From the NCBI RefSeq assembly GCF_014650115.1, contig NZ_BMUI01000038.1, forward strand, positions 1 through 59,799: a stretch of 59,799 nucleotides of DNA. The letters are read 5' to 3'. The notes beneath the pieces are model-generated. The model saw only the letters and a program-made list of their open reading frames with translations. It was not told the origin of the DNA and made no database searches. A program made the translations under genes and the position numbers. Origin of the DNA: Streptomyces olivaceoviridis. GTDB taxonomy: Bacteria > Actinomycetota > Actinomycetes > Streptomycetales > Streptomycetaceae. Below, piece by piece: positions 27,698-35,679 of this stretch; the stretch's first letter is position 1; each line of letters starts with the position of its first letter.

Positions 27698-29907
27698 GCC
27701 GAATCCCTGTTGAGCTGAAACACCGTGCGGACACGTGGGTCTACGAGACGGTCCCAGAAGTCGTTGGCCGCGTTCGTCTCCCCGTCGACCGAGACGTGCT
27801 CCAGTGCCTGCATTAGACTCACGGAAGCCTTGAAGATCTTTTGGCCGCGGAGGACGGGGAGCAACCCGTCGCGGACGCGGGCGTAGGTGTCGGGGTCGGT
27901 CGCTGACTGCCTGACCCATGTGGTGAGGCGGTTGATGGCGTCGGGAGCCGTATCGATGTCTCCCAATAGATCCTGCAAAGCCCGCTTCACGTCCACTTCG
28001 GAAGGGACTTCATCGGACAGCAGCCACGGGGTGGTGCCCGGTACGGACATCAGGGCCAGGAAGGCCGCGGTGCCGGCCCCGCGGGACCGACCTGACTGCT
28101 GCCATGTGCGTACTTCGGTGATGAGCCGCGCCACCCCGGCGGGGTGCTGAGCCTGCTCGATGAAGGCTGCGAGGGCCTCAGACCAGGCGGATTCGTGCCC
28201 ACTGTTGGCGGCTCGCCGCAGCCGGACCATGGCCATCCTGGCCTGAGAAGACGTGACATCCGGGGAGTTCAGGACTTGTCGGCAGGCGGTGACCACCGTA
28301 GTCGCCCGTTCCTTGCCCGAAGCCCAGCCGTACAGAATGCCCCACGCTTGGCGGCCGATATGCTCGTCCTGTACTGCCTGGACCAAAAGGGCGCTGAGGA
28401 GTTCTTCCTTCAGTGGGTAGGTCTTGGAGCCGAGCTGTACGAGGTGGTCGACGTTCCCGTGCCGCAGGGTCAGAGCGGCGATGGCATCCACGACGTGCTC
28501 GTTCGCCTCGCTGCCGTCCCCGGACATAAGCCACTTCAGCAAGGGATCGCGCATGACCTCGTAGTTGTCCCAAACGTAGGTCAGGATGGCCCGGCCGTAG
28601 CCGGGTTGGTCGAAAACGACTTCGTCGTTGCTGCTAACTCCGGCGCCGACATCGACGACACGGCGGCGCAACCCGCGGCCGGCGAATGCCGCACTTGTCG
28701 TCGAGGCGAAGTCGCTCCCGCTTGCGACATCGGCGCTGATGATGCGCTGCAGGTCCCGGGCGGCTTTGGCCACTACGGGCATTGACTCGGATTGGCACAC
28801 AGCCAGGGCCAGGAGGAGGCAGCGGTCTTCCAGTGGCAGCGATGTGTCCTTGCCTCCATGCACGGAGACCGTCTCTCCGAACAGGGTGTCGAGTTTGTCT
28901 CGCCAGTCGGACATGGCGGACGTGATCCGTTCGACCAGTCCGGCATCGAGGGCGGACCATGACGACGGGACGTCCATGGGGAGCGACGTGTCAGTCAGCC
29001 GTTCGTGTTCCCGCCACGCCAGCATGATCGAGTCCGCGGTGCGGACCGCTTCCACGGCGTCGAGACGGCTTATCGAAGCCTTGCTCTTGTCGACGGAGTG
29101 AAGGTAGGCAATCAGCCCAGCGGCCTCGCGAGCCCTCAGTCGGGCTTCCACGACACTCTGGGCCGGCGGCGGCTCGGTGAGGTGGACGACGAGAATGCCT
29201 GATTGGACCGAGGCGTAGTGATCAGTCCAGAGATCCTTGGCCACGTTCAGGACGAGGTAGGAGCCCAGTTTTTCCAGAAGCCCGGCATGCTCTTCCAACA
29301 TGGTGAGGAAATCGGCCGAGATCCGGTCGTGCTCAGGGTCCTTGAGGTCGACTTGGTAGGCGTGGCGCTCCTCGGCGGGAAGCCAGCCCACTTTGGGTGT
29401 CTTCCAGTCTGCGTCCAGTTTCACGATGTCGGTGTCCTCGCCCGTGTGCTCGGCGAGGAGGTGCAGAGCCAGGGTGGTCGATCCGTACGACCGCGGGGCG
29501 ACAATGATCAGTACGTGCTTTCGCGGGTGTAACCCCGCCGGATCCAGAGCCTGCTGCCACGTCTCGGCCCATTGGCCTTCGCGGACGATTGGCTCCTGCT
29601 TGATCCGGTGATGAGGAAGAGTGGGGCCTTCGAGGATTCCCTGCTTGCGAGTCTCGTTGATGATCTTGTCGGCGTGGTTGACGAAAAACTCCGGACGGTT
29701 CACAGTGATCGGCGCCGGCCCGGTGTCCGGTACGGGGGACACGACGAACGCTGCCGGGTCGGCCCGGTCTCCACCAGCGGCCTCCGTGCCTTCAGTAGCG
29801 TTACTGCTTGGGTCCGGCGGCCACGGAGCCATGCCGTCTGCTCCCTTCAGCGGAGACTCGTGCTCGTCGGGAGGGCGGGGCGGAAAAAGGGGACGATCAT
29901 CGGACAT
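27694..29907 (-). CDS. Large NTPase-like protein with degenerate P-loop and helical repeats
   Basis: A 737-residue protein. Residues 1-105 are a disordered Pro/Asp-rich leader ending in PEFFVNHADKIINE. A P-loop-like segment (about 133-153) reads IIVAPRSYGSTTLALHLL: the first Gly is Ala and the catalytic Lys is Ser, so ATP hydrolysis is doubtful. The rest is helical with HEAT/TPR-like character. The layout resembles STAND NTPases used as defence sensors. The ATG at 29907 has GAAAGGA upstream; a TTG seven codons earlier is possible. It follows the cyclase by 51 bases and is coupled to the next gene. Confidence 0.75.
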   Translation of the reverse strand: MSDDRPLFPPRPPDEHESPLKGADGMAPWPPDPSSNATEGTEAAGGDRADPAAFVVSPVPDTGPAPITVNRPEFFVNHADKIINETRKQGILEGPTLPHHRIKQEPIVREGQWAETWQQALDPAGLHPRKHVLIIVAPRSYGSTTLALHLLAEHTGEDTDIVKLDADWKTPKVGWLPAEERHAYQVDLKDPEHDRISADFLTMLEEHAGLLEKLGSYLVLNVAKDLWTDHYASVQSGILVVHLTEPPPAQSVVEARLRAREAAGLIAYLHSVDKSKASISRLDAVEAVRTADSIMLAWREHERLTDTSLPMDVPSSWSALDAGLVERITSAMSDWRDKLDTLFGETVSVHGGKDTSLPLEDRCLLLALAVCQSESMPVVAKAARDLQRIISADVASGSDFASTTSAAFAGRGLRRRVVDVGAGVSSNDEVVFDQPGYGRAILTYVWDNYEVMRDPLLKWLMSGDGSEANEHVVDAIAALTLRHGNVDHLVQLGSKTYPLKEELLSALLVQAVQDEHIGRQAWGILYGWASGKERATTVVTACRQVLNSPDVTSSQARMAMVRLRRAANSGHESAWSEALAAFIEQAQHPAGVARLITEVRTWQQSGRSRGAGTAAFLALMSVPGTTPWLLSDEVPSEVDVKRALQDLLGDIDTAPDAINRLTTWVRQSATDPDTYARVRDGLLPVLRGQKIFKASVSLMQALEHVSVDGETNAANDFWDRLVDPRVRTVFQLNRDSA

Positions 29908-29958
29908 GCGCTTTCTGGTTCCTTTCAACGCGACACGGGTGCGAGGGCACAGGCAAGG

Positions 29959-30762
29959 TCAGATCCGGCGCCGGTCGATGCGCATCGTCCCGACCTTGTT
30001 GATCACGGTGGTGTCGGTCATTTCGCCGTTGAACTGGAAGACGGCGCCGGACGGGTTATTGGGGCTGGCCGACGACGTCGGCGCAACTGTTCCACCCCCA
30101 CCTCCGAGCGGCTCCGGGTTGATGAGCGGGGCGAGGGTTTGCGGTGTCATCTCAGGTACGAACAGCCAGCACGGCTCCTCGAACGCCTTGCCGTGCACCC
30201 GCGCCGTGGCGGGGAGGAAGTGTTCCTCGTGGAGGTCCGGCGTGCGTCCCGCACGGACGGTCCGCCGGAATGCCGACTCTGAGACGACGGCGGCCAGAAA
30301 GCCGCCCCGGTGTTCCCGGGCCACGGTGAGGCCCGCGCGCACGACCTGGCTGTCGAGCAGTCGGCACACCTCGTTGATGGCATCGCCGCGGTGGTCGGGC
30401 AAGGAGAGCGGTCCGACGTGAACAGCGGCACGCAATCGGATCGCCGGTGCGCTGGCGAGCCGCTCACGGTCGTACCGGACGAGCGCTGTGTGCAAATGTT
30501 CCAGCAACGGGTCGACCAGCCGTGCGATGTCCTTGGGTGGCATGACGAAGATGGCCCCGTCACCGGTGTCCTTGAATGCACCGGGCCGATCTCGTGGGTC
30601 CTGCAGCCCGACGTGGGCCAGCACATTGGTGAGAACGTCGTCCAGGTCGGAACGGACCGGTGCCATCTTGGCTTCCTGGATCTGGCTGTAGCCCTGCATG
30701 TCCACGGCCAGGAGTGCCTGCTCCGGAGGCACGTCGACGGACGAAGGTGGGGAGAGGGGCAT
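29959..30762 (-). CDS. Class III nucleotidyl cyclase (PycC-like) with C-terminal beta-rich tail
   Basis: A 267-residue soluble cyclase. Metal-binding aspartates are D21 (LLAVDMQGYSQ) and D68 (FKDTGDGAIF); the transition-state pair N130 and R134 sits in GDAINEVCRLL; RAAVHVGP is the usual strand before it. All residues needed for class III cyclase activity are therefore present. Residues about 200-267 form a Gly/Pro/Ser linker and a tail with GAVFQFNGEMTDTTVINKVG. With a Pycsar-effector-like membrane protein and a cNMP-binding regulator just upstream, a role in anti-phage signalling (cCMP or cUMP, as in Pycsar) is likely; base specificity cannot be told from sequence. Confidence 0.82.
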   Translation of the reverse strand: MPLSPPSSVDVPPEQALLAVDMQGYSQIQEAKMAPVRSDLDDVLTNVLAHVGLQDPRDRPGAFKDTGDGAIFVMPPKDIARLVDPLLEHLHTALVRYDRERLASAPAIRLRAAVHVGPLSLPDHRGDAINEVCRLLDSQVVRAGLTVAREHRGGFLAAVVSESAFRRTVRAGRTPDLHEEHFLPATARVHGKAFEEPCWLFVPEMTPQTLAPLINPEPLGGGGGTVAPTSSASPNNPSGAVFQFNGEMTDTTVINKVGTMRIDRRRI

Positions 30763-30868
30763 GCTGTCACCGACCTTTCGGTCACGACGGAGGGAATCGA
30801 GTGCCCCATGCTGATCGGCCCGGGCGCGCTCTGGTGCCCACCACTGGGCACCGCCTGGGTGCGGCCGG

Positions 30869-31528
30869 TCACATCGTGCTGCGGGCGTGCGTCGCGATCG
30901 ATGTGATGTCGTGGATCAGGAGTCCGCCGCCCGGATCCGTCTCTAGCCAGCCCTCTTCCCGCCACGGCTTGATCGCCGCACCCACGGCGTTGCGGGACGC
31001 ACCGATCATCTGGGAAAGCTCTTCCTGAGTCAGTCGGACACTGACCGCCGGCTGATTCGTCGAAGCCGCATCCACAAGTCGGCGCAGGGCACCGGCCAGG
31101 CGTACGGGTACACACGCGGTGGCCAGTTCGAGCCTGACGGTCTCGGACTCCCTGACCCGCGCGATCGCATGGCGCAGTAACGGGTTGAGCAGGCCGTTGC
31201 CCTCGACAAAGGAAAGGAAATCGGGGGCCGGAATGAGGTGCACGTGGCAGGATTCCGCGGCGATCACAGAAGCCGAGCGGGGCTGCGCATCCAGGACGGC
31301 CAGTTCGCCGAGCAGCTCACCAGGGCCGCGTACCGCGAGCAGAGCCCGTTCCCCGTTCGGCCCCGTCAGCGTTACGAGGGTCGAGCCCGAAGCCAGCAGG
31401 ACCACATGGGTACCGGGATCCCCCTGCCGTAGGAGGACGCTGCGGGCCGGGCGCACCCGCATGGGGGCGAGGCCACGCAATTGCGCCCACAGACGCTCGC
31501 CGATCACTGCCATGTGCGACTGATACAT
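30869..31528 (-). CDS. Crp/Fnr-family regulator with intact cyclic-nucleotide pocket
   Basis: A 219-residue regulator. The N-terminal cNMP-binding domain keeps the phosphate-binding cassette GELLGELAVLD...PRSASV, with the Glu and Arg-Ser that hold the cyclic nucleotide in CRP. The C-terminal winged helix reads RLTQEELSQMIGASRNAV. GGAGGG is just before the ATG. It is 42 bases after the membrane-protein gene and 106 before the cyclase gene. It may sense the cyclase product and control the operon, or be a direct effector; both are inference. Confidence 0.88.
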   Translation of the reverse strand: MYQSHMAVIGERLWAQLRGLAPMRVRPARSVLLRQGDPGTHVVLLASGSTLVTLTGPNGERALLAVRGPGELLGELAVLDAQPRSASVIAAESCHVHLIPAPDFLSFVEGNGLLNPLLRHAIARVRESETVRLELATACVPVRLAGALRRLVDAASTNQPAVSVRLTQEELSQMIGASRNAVGAAIKPWREEGWLETDPGGGLLIHDITSIATHARSTM

Positions 31529-31570
31529 ATCCCTCCAAACGCCGGGACCAGCCCATAGAGGATGAGATTT

Positions 31571-32089
31571 TCAGGACGCGAGGAAGGTGGGCAACAGGAG
31601 CAATCCGGCCACAGTGATTGCGGCCACGGTGAGATCCACGGCCATCTTGATCGCCTGGAACTTTCGGCGCGCGAGGGCGGTCAGGGCGGCCTCACGTTCT
31701 GGTAACTCGGCGCAGTTCACCGGGCGTCGCGGGTCGGATGCCGACGAGTGCCTGCTATCGCTGCCTCCACCGATGCACTCCTCACGCCAAACCAGCCCGT
31801 CGTCCTTCGGGAAGTTGGGGCGCAGGGCCATCAGCGCGGATACCAGGGCCGCCCCGAGCAGTGTGCACACCAGTGCCATAGCCGCGCTGAGCATGCGCGA
31901 CGAGTTGACCGGTGTCGACAGTGCCGTCCCCGCCGTGATCGCAAGTAGTGCACCGGTGACCCCACTCAGCGCTGTTGCTTTCGTATCCGCACGCTGCACC
32001 TCGACGAACATCCTGTCTTCGCTACTCGGGGGCGCACCGGTTGTTGTCGAGACATGCAGTGGGACGTTTTGCGGCTCGGATTCTTCCAC
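31571..32089 (-). CDS. Pycsar-effector-type (PycTM/DUF5706-like) 3-TM membrane protein
   Basis: A 172-residue membrane protein. The conserved RADTKA motif (33-38) leads into TM1 (about 40-60), TM2 spans about 68-89, and TM3 (about 147-170) follows an RRKFQAIKMAVDL helix. This is the arrangement of the Pycsar effector family (PycTM), in which a cyclic mononucleotide triggers membrane disruption. An upstream GTG at 32161 is in frame, but AAGGAGAAGG directly before the GTG at 32089 marks the likely start. A cysteine-containing loop lies between TM2 and TM3. It is the first gene of the operon. Confidence 0.75.
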   Translation of the reverse strand: MEESEPQNVPLHVSTTTGAPPSSEDRMFVEVQRADTKATALSGVTGALLAITAGTALSTPVNSSRMLSAAMALVCTLLGAALVSALMALRPNFPKDDGLVWREECIGGGSDSRHSSASDPRRPVNCAELPEREAALTALARRKFQAIKMAVDLTVAAITVAGLLLLPTFLAS

Positions 32090-32580
32090 TGCCTTCTCCT
32101 TTTCGTTGCCTTGCGGCTTGGAGTAGCAGTCTGGGCAGGCAGTCAGAACGCAACTGCCCACCAGGTTGCAGTGGTCGCGATCGGTCGGTCACAGTCGGGA
32201 GCCCGACTTGGTTTGAACCACAGGGCTGCCCGGATCGTGTGCTCCACAGGCACCGGCGGGGCATCAGTCAGTCGTAGGTCTACTCCACCGCCTATTGTTC
32301 CGGGACCGGATGAAGCCCGGGCTGCCGGGCACGTTGAATGGCTTCCAGATCGATGCGGAGAGTGGCTCCGTGCTCGACGAAGCGCGTACCTGGCGCATCG
32401 TCAGGTAAATCAGCATCTGGTCAGCATCGGTTGCCGAACATACTGAAAAGGCTGGCCGAACAGGCGCCTGGTCGGTGGCGCCACAACAGCCTGGTTGGCG
32501 CGGAAGCCCAGGCAGGGAGCCCTATCCCCAATGAGACGCGATGTTCCTCACAATCATCGACTCCGACGCGTGCCGGTGTA
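32090..32580. other. Right end of the island, promoter region of the operon and of panD
   Basis: About 490 bp without a convincing gene. It must hold the minus-strand promoter of the six-gene operon and the plus-strand panD promoter supplied by the element. A TGGTCAGCAT motif near 32418 recurs near the left end. Confidence 0.5.
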
Positions 32581-32584
32581 CAGT
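32579..32584 (+). promoter_or_regulatory. -10 box of the replacement panD promoter
   Basis: TACAGT (TAnnnT) eight bases before the leader hairpin, in the same relative position as TAGCCT at the severed native promoter. Confidence 0.45.
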
Positions 32585-32592
32585 GAAGACCG

Positions 32593-32619
32593 CCCTTGAC
32601 CTGCACAAAGCAGGCAGGG
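32593..32619 (+). ncRNA. Structured panD leader (right, active copy)
   Basis: Stem CCCT/AGGG plus CCTGC/GCAGG with loop ACAAA, followed by GAGCTG. Compared with the left copy, the third pair of the upper stem is U-A in place of C-G and the loop differs, while pairing is kept. The structure would occupy the first bases of the mRNA, about 23 bases before the start codon. Confidence 0.5.
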
Positions 32620-32641
32620 AGCTGTCTTCCAGGAGTCCAAA

Positions 32642-33061
32642 GTGCTGCGTACTCTGTTCAAGTCCAAGATCCACCGAGCCACCGTCACCCAGGCCGACCT
32701 GCACTACGTGGGATCGGTGACCATCGACGCCGATCTTCTCGACGCCGCCGACCTGCTGCCCGGGGAACTGGTGCACATCGTGGACGTCACCAACGGCGCC
32801 CGGCTGGAGACGTACGTCATCGAGGGTGAGCGAGGGTCCGGGGTCATCGGGATCAACGGGGCCGCGGCCCACCTCGTCCACCCCGGCGACCTTGTGATCA
32901 TCATCAGCTACGCTCAGGTCACCGACGCGGAGGCACGCGCGCTGCGGCCCCGGGTCGTGCACGTCGACGCCGGCAACCGGATCGTGTCCCTCGGCGCCGA
33001 CCCGTCCGAACCGGTGCCCGGCTCGGACCAGCAGCGCAGCCCGCAGGCCGTCGGGGCCTGA
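32642..33061 (+). CDS. panD: Aspartate 1-decarboxylase
   Basis: A 139-residue pro-enzyme making beta-alanine from L-aspartate for pantothenate and CoA. It self-cleaves between G24 and S25 (HYVGSVTID) to form the pyruvoyl group; the active-site tyrosine is in ETYVIEGERGSG. AGGAG is 7 bases before the GTG. Its first codons (LRTLFKSKI) differ at silent sites and at residue 5 from the severed native end (LRTMFKSKI), showing that the island supplied a substitute 5' end and so kept the gene working. Confidence 0.96.
   Translation: MLRTLFKSKIHRATVTQADLHYVGSVTIDADLLDAADLLPGELVHIVDVTNGARLETYVIEGERGSGVIGINGAAAHLVHPGDLVIIISYAQVTDAEARALRPRVVHVDAGNRIVSLGADPSEPVPGSDQQRSPQAVGA
32655..32671 (+). repeat. Right attachment core (attR) inside panD
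   Basis: Exact copy of bases 23531-23547. Upstream of it the sequence belongs to the element; downstream, panD continues normally. Confidence 0.8.
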
Positions 33062-33093
33062 CCGGCTGATCAGCGTCAGGACCAGGAGCGTGC

Positions 33094-33444
33094 GTGCCCA
33101 TGAGCGAGACCGAGATCCGCGACGACCGGGCGGCGGGCCGTCTGGAGGCCGTCGGCGACGGTGAAGTCGTCGGTCACATCGAGTACTTCGTCCTGGAGGC
33201 GCCCGAGCGCGCCCTGGTCCCCGTCCACACGATTGTCGAGCCCGCCCACGAGGGCAAGGGCATCGCCGGATCGCTCGCCCGTGAGTTGTACGCCCTCGCC
33301 GAGCGCGAGGGCGTCCCGGTGGCCCCGCTCTGCCCGTACGTCGTGAAGTGGGCCGCACGCCACCCCGAGTCGGCCCCGCCGGCCGACCCCCGACTGCTGT
33401 CGGCCGCGAAGGACTGGCTGCGCGCCCACCCGGACCGCTTCTGA
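33094..33444 (+). CDS. GNAT-like N-acetyltransferase (YjdJ type)
   Basis: A short GNAT-fold protein of about 116 residues, with HIEYFVLEAPERALVPVHTIV then HEGKGIAGSLARELY (acetyl-CoA loop) and APLCPYVVKWAARHPE. Members of this small clade acetylate unknown small targets. AGGAG at 33084-33088 fits a GTG start at 33094; the ATG at 33100 is the alternative. It follows panD by 32 bases and is probably cotranscribed. Confidence 0.88.
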   Translation: MPMSETEIRDDRAAGRLEAVGDGEVVGHIEYFVLEAPERALVPVHTIVEPAHEGKGIAGSLARELYALAEREGVPVAPLCPYVVKWAARHPESAPPADPRLLSAAKDWLRAHPDRF

Positions 33445-33565
33445 TCGAGTGGCGGTCCACCCGGGCCGGTTCGAGGGCGCCGTCGCTCCTCGGTCGCGGT
33501 TCGAGTGTGCGGTCGGTCGAGGGGCGGTCCGGATGTGAGGCCGCCCACGGGGGCTGTGGCTCCGT

Positions 33566-33662
33566 GAGCACCCGCCTCCGGCTGTCTTTCAGCGAGCACC
33601 CGCCCCGGCCGTCTCTCGGCGAGCACCCGCCTCCGGCCTCTCTCCGCGAGCACCCGCTCAAC
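33566..33662. repeat. 27-28-bp tandem repeat in an intergenic region
   Basis: Three full units and one partial unit beginning GAGCACCCGC start at 33566, 33594, 33621 and 33648. In one forward frame they would code EHPP-rich repeats, but that frame has no ribosome site. No other feature is seen between 33445 and 33782. Confidence 0.7.
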
Positions 33663-33782
33663 ATCCCGTCGGCCACCCGCCTGGTCCCGTTCCGTGCTGC
33701 CGTCGGGTGAGTGGCCGGGCGGCCGTCGGGTAGGCGGGGGAGTAGTCCAGAGGCGACGTCCCGTGACTGCCCGGAGGACACC

Positions 33783-34028
33783 ATGACGAACCCGCACCCC
33801 GACCCGGTACCGCCGGGCCCGACACCGGGTCCGGGCCCGGCCCCGCCGGATCCGTACCCGAGCCCGGTCCCGACCCCGGAACCGGTCCCGCAGCCCACTC
33901 CACCCCCGCCGGGCCCCCACCCGAGCCCGCCCCCGCCCCACCCGGGCCCCCCGGAGCCGTCCCCGTCCCCCATCCCGCCGGGCCCGGAGCCCGTACCGAA
34001 CCCGGAGCCGGGGCCTCCGCTCACCTGA
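33783..34028 (+). CDS. Proline-rich small protein (81 aa)
   Basis: GGAGGA at 33773 precedes the ATG, so expression is plausible. About half of the residues are proline, in runs such as PPGPTPGPGPAPP; the rest are mostly Gly, Ser, Glu and His. It has no signal peptide or membrane segment, so it should form an extended polyproline chain. The function is unknown; similar proline-rich peptides occur in Streptomyces, and the reading could be a compositional accident. Confidence 0.5.
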   Translation: MTNPHPDPVPPGPTPGPGPAPPDPYPSPVPTPEPVPQPTPPPPGPHPSPPPPHPGPPEPSPSPIPPGPEPVPNPEPGPPLT

Positions 34029-34041
34029 GACACAACAGGGG

Positions 34042-34085
34042 CCAGGCGCCTGGGACAGGGGAGGCGCCGGGCTCCTCCGAGGAGC
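34042..34085. terminator. Two adjacent hairpins, possible terminator
   Basis: CCAGGCGCCTGG (34042-34053) is a perfect palindrome, and GCTCCTC-C-GAGGAGC (34071-34085) a 7-bp stem. They lie between the proline-rich gene and the converging end of gnd. Bases 34145-34210 also hold short GGCGGCCAA repeats. Confidence 0.35.
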
Positions 34086-34239
34086 GCGGGGCGGTGCCCG
34101 GAGGCGAGTCAGCCGCGCCGCGCGGGTGCGACCAGCCACGCACCGCCCGCACCCGCACCCGCGCCCCGATCGAACGGACCAAGGCGGCCAAGGCGGCCAA
34201 GGCGACCGAGACGGCCGAGCCCCTTCGAGCCGGACCGCG

Positions 34240-35679
34240 CTACGCGGTCACCTCGCTCCGGTCCCCGCCCCACAGCGTGTGGAACGAGCCCTCCCGGTCC
34301 ACCCGCCGGTACGTGTGGGCACCGAAGAAGTCCCGCTGTCCCTGCGTCAGCGCCGCCGGCAGCCGCTCCGCCCGCAGCGCGTCGTAGTACGCCAGCGCCG
34401 CCGCGAATCCCGGCGTCGGCACCCCCTGACGGGTCGCCGCGACCAGCACCTCCCGCCAGTCGTCCTGCGCCTCGGCGATCTCGCGGGCGAACGTCTCGTC
34501 CGACAGCAGGCTCGGCAGGTCGGCCCGGGCGTCGTAGGCGGCGCGGATGCGGTCGAGGAACGCGGCCCGGATGATGCAGCCGCCCCGCCAGATCGAGGCC
34601 ACCGCGCCCAGGTCGATGTCCCAGCCGTACTCCTCGCTGCCCGCGGCGATCTCGTGGAAGCCCTGCGTGTACGACACGATCTTGGACGCGTACAGCGCCT
34701 GTTCCACCCGGTCGGCGAAGGCGGCGGCGTCCGACTCGCTCAGCGGGGACGGCTTCGGGCCGGCCAGGTCCCGCGACGCGGCCCGCAGCGGCGCGTGGCC
34801 GGACAGCGAGCGGGCGAAGACGGCCTCGGCGATACCCGACACCGGAACGCCCAGGTCCAGCGCGATCTGCACCGTCCAGCGGCCGGTGCCCTTCTGCTCG
34901 GCCTGGTCCACCACGACGTCCACGAACGGCTTGCCGGTGGCCGCGTCCACGTGGGACAGCACCTCGGCGGTGATCTCGATCAGGTACGAGTCCAGCCGGC
35001 CGGTGTTCCAGGTGCGGAAGATGTCCGCGATCTGCGCGGGCGCGTACCCGGCGACGTCGCGCAGCAACTGGTACGCCTCGCCGATCAGCTGCATGTCGGC
35101 GTACTCGATGCCGTTGTGGACCATCTTCACGAAGTGCCCGGCACCGTCGGGGCCCACGTGCGTCACGCACGGCGCGCCGTCCTCCGCCTTCGCGGAGATC
35201 TTCTCCAGCATCGGACCCAGCGACCCGTACGACTCCTTCGAACCGCCCGGCATGATGCTCGGGCCGTGCAGCGCGCCCTCCTCGCCGCCGGAGATGCCCG
35301 TGCCGACGAAGTGGATGCCCCGCTCGCGCAGCTCCCGCTCCCGGCGCCGGGTGTCCGCGAAGTGCGCGTTGCCGCCGTCGATGATCATGTCGCCGGGCTC
35401 CAGCAGCGGGGCGAACTCCTCGATCACCGCGTCCGTCGGCTGGCCCGCCTTGACCATGATGACCAGCCGGCGCGGACGCTCCAGGGCCGCCACGAACTCC
35501 TCGGCGGTCTCGGCCCCGACGAAGTCGCCCTCGTCGCCGAACTCCTCGACCAGCGCCTTCGTCCGCGACACCGTACGGTTGTGGACGGCGACCGTGTAGC
35601 CGTTGCGCGCGAAGTTCCGCGCGAGATTGCGGCCCATGACCGCGAGGCCCGTGACACCGATCTGCGCTGAAGTGCTCAT
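34240..35679 (-). CDS. gnd: 6-phosphogluconate dehydrogenase, decarboxylating
   Basis: A 479-residue homologue of the long, dimeric Gnd. The NADP fold begins GVTGLAVMGRNLARN and the catalytic stretch GAGHFVKMVHNGIEY carries the active lysine and asparagine. It oxidises 6-phosphogluconate to ribulose 5-phosphate and CO2 with NADPH production in the pentose phosphate pathway. The length is full. GGGAGCAGGCGG precedes the ATG. It stands alone on the minus strand with no zwf or other pathway gene nearby. Confidence 0.97.
   Translation of the reverse strand: MSTSAQIGVTGLAVMGRNLARNFARNGYTVAVHNRTVSRTKALVEEFGDEGDFVGAETAEEFVAALERPRRLVIMVKAGQPTDAVIEEFAPLLEPGDMIIDGGNAHFADTRRRERELRERGIHFVGTGISGGEEGALHGPSIMPGGSKESYGSLGPMLEKISAKAEDGAPCVTHVGPDGAGHFVKMVHNGIEYADMQLIGEAYQLLRDVAGYAPAQIADIFRTWNTGRLDSYLIEITAEVLSHVDAATGKPFVDVVVDQAEQKGTGRWTVQIALDLGVPVSGIAEAVFARSLSGHAPLRAASRDLAGPKPSPLSESDAAAFADRVEQALYASKIVSYTQGFHEIAAGSEEYGWDIDLGAVASIWRGGCIIRAAFLDRIRAAYDARADLPSLLSDETFAREIAEAQDDWREVLVAATRQGVPTPGFAAALAYYDALRAERLPAALTQGQRDFFGAHTYRRVDREGSFHTLWGGDRSEVTA

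Larger units (their letters stand above)
23531..32671. mobile_element. Genomic island inserted in codon 10 of panD, carrying a Pycsar-like operon
   Basis: The 17-bp sequence TGTTCAAGTCCAAGATC occurs at both ends (23531-23547 and 32655-32671) and marks the recombination core. Left of the island are the native panD promoter and first codons. At the right, panD is complete but has a diverged promoter, leader and first seven codons supplied by the element. Such replacement of a target gene's 5' end is known for some integrative elements. All identifiable cargo genes are on the minus strand, and the sequence looks less GC-rich than its surroundings. No integrase, excisionase or relaxase was recognised, so the element is probably a defective or helper-dependent island. 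Confidence 0.8.

Noticed and set aside
33348..33710. Plus-strand frame with EHPP repeats
   Set aside because: It overlaps the GNAT gene in another frame and has no ribosome site; the repeats are recorded as DNA repeats instead.
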